From Halorientalis sp. LT38 (GTDB lineage Archaea; Halobacteriota; Halobacteria; Halobacteriales; Haloarculaceae), in contig NZ_JAYEZN010000001.1 of the NCBI RefSeq assembly GCF_037031225.1, positions 1,612,001 through 1,676,000 of the forward strand: a stretch of DNA of 64,000 bases, given 5' to 3'. Position numbers and translations under genes: made by a program. This document shows, in pieces, positions 60,683 to 64,000 of the stretch. Every line of letters begins with the position of its first letter. Positions within the stretch are counted from its first letter, which is position 1. Below the pieces are notes generated by a model. The model did not search any database. It was not told the DNA's origin and was given only the letters and a program-made list of their open reading frames with translations.

Positions 60683-61171
60683 ATGTCTGTTCGAGCAAAA
60701 CTCTGGGGCACGATTCCGGGGCCGATCCGCCGACGAGTCGACGACCGCCGCGGTCGATTCGGCGAGTGGAAGCAGGGCCGCCCGTTCACGGGCGCGCTCC
60801 TGTTGATGATCGGCGGCATCGTCATCGGGTGGGTACCGATCCAGTTCGCGACCGAACTGGCGATCATCGGTGGCTCGTTCACCGTCATCGGGCTGGTCTT
60901 CGCCGCGATGGTCTTCCTGACCGGCGCGTTCGTCATGGCCAGACCGGAGCTGTCGACCATCTTCGGCGTCATCGGGATCGCGCTCTCGATCCTCTCGCTG
61001 ATCGGGGCGCTCGGCGGGATGTTCGTCGGGATGATCATCGGTATCGTCGGGGGCAACCTCTGCGTCGCCTGGCAGAACCCCAACCCGGAACCCGACACCG
61101 CTCGCGGATCGAGCGGCGCGGAGGCCACAGCGAACGAAGACGTCCAGTTCAGCTGGCAGGGCGACCAGTAA
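60683..61171 (+). CDS. DUF6114-like four-helix membrane protein
   Basis: The 162-residue protein has a basic N-terminal region of about 35 residues, then four membrane helices (about 38-57, 61-83, 90-107 and 110-130). The pattern GALLLMIGGIVIGWVPIQFA at helix 1 and GMFVGMIIGIVGGNLCVAW at helix 4 fits actinobacterial DUF6114, whose gene neighbours DUF6230 there too. The C-terminal tail is polar (NPNPEPD...). It may anchor or export the secreted partner; there is no enzymatic motif. Start ATG 60683, with a TATA-like box about 27 nt upstream. Confidence 0.82.
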   Translation: MSVRAKLWGTIPGPIRRRVDDRRGRFGEWKQGRPFTGALLLMIGGIVIGWVPIQFATELAIIGGSFTVIGLVFAAMVFLTGAFVMARPELSTIFGVIGIALSILSLIGALGGMFVGMIIGIVGGNLCVAWQNPNPEPDTARGSSGAEATANEDVQFSWQGDQ

Positions 61172-61246
61172 CGGGGGATAGAGAGGCCGAACGGCCTGGT
61201 ATCCGGAAGCAGAACCGCCGGGCGTCGCTCGAACCGTCACGGGGCT

Positions 61247-61273
61247 ATAATAATAGGCCGTCCATATCCGGGG
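61247..61273 (+). promoter_or_regulatory. Shared promoter element 3
   Basis: ATAATAATA (61247-61255) is followed by CCGTCCATATCCGGGG (61258-61273), one base different from element 1. The leader to the ATG at 61380 is about 105 nt, roughly half the length of the other two, and contains GGAAAC/GTTTCC as an inverted repeat (about 61287 and 61300). Confidence 0.72.
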
Positions 61274-61379
61274 TAAGGTTCAGCATGGAAACTGGTAATG
61301 TTTCCAGCAACGCGGTCGGGCTGGCTGGGGCTTGGGGGGAGCCCGTGGGACGACGACCAACGATCGATCGCCGATAATT

Positions 61380-63359
61380 ATGTACAACCGGAAACGCATT
61401 GCGCGGGGGGCTGGAACCGCCATCGCGACGTGGGCGCTGATCGGACTGCTGGTAATGTCGACTGGCGTGGCTTTCGCCTTGCCGCTGGCAGGGGTCGGGG
61501 GGTTCAACGTCACGGCCTCGGAGGTCACGGCCGAGGAGATGATCCTGGTCCCCGGCGTCGACGATACGGACACGGAGCAGAACTTCCCGCAGACGGTCGT
61601 ACAGCTCACGAACGCGGAACTCCAGCAGTTCACGCTGACGAAGGACATGGACCTCGACCGGGTTTCTGGATTCCCGATGCCGGGGACGGTCAGGGTCCGG
61701 TTCGCCTCCCCGGGCCAGACGGACGGGGGGAACGTGATGGTGAAGTCCTCGGCGCTGCAGGCCGAGCAGGCGACGTTCAACGATTTCGTCACGAACGACA
61801 CGAACGCCACGGACGCGCGCGGGCGCTGGCGGATCCAGTCCAACGGCCCGGTCACGCTCCAGGGGGCCGACCGGAACGGCGTCCAGATCCGGGCGCATTA
61901 CCTGCTCGCGGACCGGATCTCGATCTCCGATCTGCAGTTCGTCACCTGTTACGACCCGGACAGCGACGGGAACTTCGAGTGGGGGCCGTGTCGCGACGCG
62001 AGCGCAGGTGACGGCGACACCGGCGGTAACGCCGAGCCCACGGCCGACGCGACGAGCAGCGAGGAGACGGTCAGCGTCGGCGACTCGGTCACGTTCAACG
62101 GGTCGGCGTCGAGCGATCCCGACGGCTCGATCACGTCCTACGAGTGGAGCTTCGGCGACGGGGCGAGCGCGACGGGTGCCGTGGTGAGCCACACCTACGA
62201 CGAGCCGGGCGCCTACACGGCGCGGCTGACGGTGACCGACGACAGCGGCGCGGAGTCGATCGACTCGGTGACCGTCTTCGTCGAGGGGAACGAAGCCCCG
62301 ATAGCGAGCCCGTCCGCGTCCGCGACGACGGTCGAGCCCGACCAGTCGATCACCTTCGACGGATCGGGATCGAGCGATCCCGACGGGACCATCGAGTCCT
62401 ACGAGTGGGACTTCGACGACGGCTCGACCGCGACGGGCCAGCAGGTCAGTCACAGCTACGCCGAGGACGGCACCTACGATGCGACGCTGACGGTGACCGA
62501 CGACGACGGCGCGACTGCGTCGGGGTCGGTCAGCATCACCGTCCAGGGCGAGGACTCGCTGATCGCCGCGGCGTCGGCGAGTCCGCAGGAGACGATGACC
62601 GGTGATCCCGTCACCTTCGACGGGTCGAACTCGGTCGCCGAGAACGGCTCGATCGAATCCTACGAGTGGGACTTCGGCGACGGCTCGACGGCGACCGGCC
62701 AGCAGGTCACCCACACCTACGCGTCCGGCGGTGAGTTCACGGCCACGCTGACCGTCACCGACGACAGTGGGCAGACCGCGACGGATACGGTGACGGTCAC
62801 CGTCACCGACAACGATCCGCCGACGGCCGACGCCTCGGTCGGGTCGACCGTCGTCGAGGTGGGCGAGTCGGTGGCCTTCCAGGGATCGAATTCGAGCGAC
62901 CCCGACGGGACCATCGAGTCCTACGAGTGGGAGTTCGGCGACGGGGCGACCGCCACCGGATCCTACACCTCACACGCCTACAGCTCGCCCGGCGAGTACA
63001 CGGCGACGCTGACGGTGACCGACGACGACGGCGCGACGGACTCCCAGAGCGTGACGATCACCGTCGACGACAACGACGCGCCGACGGCGGTCGCGTCGGT
63101 CAGTCCCACGGAGGCCGAACCCGGTGAATCGTTCTCGTTCGACGCGTCGGACTCGAGCGACCCCGACGGCTCGATCGCGTCCTACGAGTGGGACTTCGGC
63201 GACGGCTCGACGGCCACCGGCCAGCAGGTCAGTCACAGCTACGACTCCGAGGGCGAGTTCACCGCGACGCTGACGGTGACCGACGACGACGGCGCCACCG
63301 CGACCGACACCGTGACGGTCACGACGTCGTGTGACTGGTGGGACCTCCTGTGCGGGTGA
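61380..63359 (+). CDS. DUF6230-like protein with five PKD domains
   Basis: The 659-residue protein has a signal peptide ending AFA at residue 33, the same register as the paralogue. A DUF6230-like domain occupies about residues 34-215, ending YDPDSDGNFEWGPC where the paralogue stops. Five tandem PKD domains follow (about 221-650), each with an SYEWxFxDG core and VTDD(S/D)G turn. The last 11 residues include CDWWDLLC, an unusual Cys-flanked Trp tail. PKD tandems display proteins away from the cell surface. There is no C-terminal anchor. It should function with the membrane partner at 63438. Start ATG 61380, chosen by the signal peptide; no strong Shine-Dalgarno seen. Confidence 0.85.
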   Translation: MYNRKRIARGAGTAIATWALIGLLVMSTGVAFALPLAGVGGFNVTASEVTAEEMILVPGVDDTDTEQNFPQTVVQLTNAELQQFTLTKDMDLDRVSGFPMPGTVRVRFASPGQTDGGNVMVKSSALQAEQATFNDFVTNDTNATDARGRWRIQSNGPVTLQGADRNGVQIRAHYLLADRISISDLQFVTCYDPDSDGNFEWGPCRDASAGDGDTGGNAEPTADATSSEETVSVGDSVTFNGSASSDPDGSITSYEWSFGDGASATGAVVSHTYDEPGAYTARLTVTDDSGAESIDSVTVFVEGNEAPIASPSASATTVEPDQSITFDGSGSSDPDGTIESYEWDFDDGSTATGQQVSHSYAEDGTYDATLTVTDDDGATASGSVSITVQGEDSLIAAASASPQETMTGDPVTFDGSNSVAENGSIESYEWDFGDGSTATGQQVTHTYASGGEFTATLTVTDDSGQTATDTVTVTVTDNDPPTADASVGSTVVEVGESVAFQGSNSSDPDGTIESYEWEFGDGATATGSYTSHAYSSPGEYTATLTVTDDDGATDSQSVTITVDDNDAPTAVASVSPTEAEPGESFSFDASDSSDPDGSIASYEWDFGDGSTATGQQVSHSYDSEGEFTATLTVTDDDGATATDTVTVTTSCDWWDLLCG

Positions 63360-63437
63360 CCGCACGGTCGCCGCTCGCCGTTCCGCGTTCGTAACCGTCG
63401 AAAGACAAAAGCAGATGGGGGCAGGATTTTCGCGCGA

Positions 63438-64000
63438 ATGGAATCGTCGTCGGGTGCGGGATCGTCGATTCGTGGGTGGATCGCGGATCCGCGAGGGGAG
63501 TTCGATCGCTGGCAGCGACCGCGGCCGTTACTGGGGGGCGCCCTCCTGGTGCTCGGGTCGCTGCTCATCGGCTGGGTGCCGATCCAGTTCGCCGCGGAGT
63601 TGCTGTTCATCGGCGGCGCCTTCACCGTCATCGGACTGTTCTTCGCGTCGCTTGTGGCCTTCTGCGGGCTCGCGGCCGTGGCGAAACCCGAGTTCGCGTC
63701 GATCTTCGGCGTGTTCGGGATCGCCTTCGCCACCCTGTCGCTGGTCGGGGCGCTGGGCGGCCTCTTCGTCGGCATGATCATCGCGACGGCGGGTGGCGTG
63801 CTCTGTTACGCCTGGGACCCGCCGGCGGAGGCCGACGTCGACGTCAAGACCCTGGCCGAGGCCTCGGAGTTCGTCTGGGGCGGGACGACGGACTTCATCT
63901 GGGGCGGGACCTCGGGATTCATCTGGGGCCGAACCTCCGAGTTCATCTGGGCGTCCGACGACGAGGACGCCTCGGACGAAACGAGCGACCGGACGGACGC
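63438..64000 (+). CDS. DUF6114-like membrane protein with Trp-rich repeat tail (cut by window end)
   Basis: From ATG 63438 the frame stays open to the window edge (187 codons, 3' end missing). Residues about 30-130 match the protein at 60683 closely (GWVPIQFAAELLFIGGAFTV and GLFVGMIIATAGGVLCYAW), giving four membrane helices. The C-terminal extension has four tandem repeats with core F(I/V)WGGT or close variants (about residues 145-175), then an acidic tail. The gap of 78 bp from the PKD gene holds no strong promoter, so co-transcription is likely. Function unknown; the Trp repeats are probably cytoplasmic or membrane-surface. Confidence 0.8.
   Translation, partial: MESSSGAGSSIRGWIADPRGEFDRWQRPRPLLGGALLVLGSLLIGWVPIQFAAELLFIGGAFTVIGLFFASLVAFCGLAAVAKPEFASIFGVFGIAFATLSLVGALGGLFVGMIIATAGGVLCYAWDPPAEADVDVKTLAEASEFVWGGTTDFIWGGTSGFIWGRTSEFIWASDDEDASDETSDRTD

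Noticed and set aside
61332-61379. Upstream in-frame ATG (61332) as the start of the PKD protein
   Set aside because: It would add 16 polar residues before the signal peptide; the ATG at 61380 matches the paralogue residue by residue to the cleavage site.
62040-63330. DNA-level tandem repeats in the PKD region read as a CRISPR array or satellite
   Set aside because: Period and conservation follow PKD protein domains (about 80 residues), with synonymous variation and no spacers.

Overview
This window is high-GC archaeal chromosome from an extreme halophile (class Halobacteria). The evidence is the very acidic proteins, TATA boxes about 25-30 nt upstream of start codons with leaderless starts, split RNA polymerase genes (rpoB''/B', rpoA'/A''), haloarchaeal protein families throughout, and an archaeal bulge-helix-bulge tRNA intron. 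A position near Haloarculaceae is possible but only a guess. Most of the window is chromosomal housekeeping sequence. The stretch from 57 to 64 kb is accessory in character and runs off the right edge.

Layout. 0-3.1 kb: a membrane-anchored winged-helix regulator, a tiny membrane protein, an M29-type aminopeptidase, a hairpin-rich repeat and a ribbon-helix-helix regulator. 3.2-8.7 kb: a tightly overlapping operon of an aberrant Nramp-like transporter, hydantoinase/oxoprolinase A and B subunits, and an Asp/Glu-racemase-fold (maleate isomerase-like) enzyme. 8.7-15.3 kb: srp54, a zinc/manganese-type ABC importer with a DtxR-like operator, and rpl18a-pfdA-ftsY. 15.3-25.5 kb: alcohol dehydrogenase, surE, a two-gene MgtE-like transporter, a nucleoside-recognition membrane protein, an FAD monooxygenase with a divergent Bat-type regulator, a CBS-MaoC fusion, a nuclease lipoprotein, and an overlapping HAD/UPF0201/UPF0200 trio. 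25.6-26 kb: an intron-containing tRNA-Arg(TCT) followed by an exact 23-nt copy of its 3' end. 26-37 kb: metabolic and stress genes (UspA, RimK-like, Hsp20, type II GAPDH, a second M29 peptidase, two PIMT paralogues, an acyl-CoA dehydrogenase homologue, a CrcB pair, FAH hydrolase, class V aminotransferase). 37-45.5 kb: a transglutaminase/DUF58/membrane-protein operon convergent with moxR. 45.5-47.3 kb: a repeat, a PD-(D/E)XK nuclease and tRNA-Asp with tRNA-arm remnants. 47.6-56.9 kb: the rpoH-B''-B'-A'-A''-nusA operon, then rps12-rps7.

57-64 kb is the most novel part. It holds three genes for secreted proteins, each preceded by the same TATA-adjacent 16-nt element (consensus CCGTCYATRTCCGGGG) and by an untranslated leader of roughly 100-230 nt, which is unusual in a group where leaderless mRNAs dominate. 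Two of the three begin two-gene modules: a secreted protein resembling actinobacterial DUF6230, then a four-helix membrane protein resembling DUF6114. In the second module the secreted partner has gained five PKD domains and a Cys-Trp-Trp tail, and its membrane partner has gained a Trp-rich repeat tail. I read this as a duplicated and elaborated cell-surface system of unknown function, co-regulated with a CARDB-repeat surface protein.

All functional assignments come from reading motifs and from remembered family knowledge. No database search was run.
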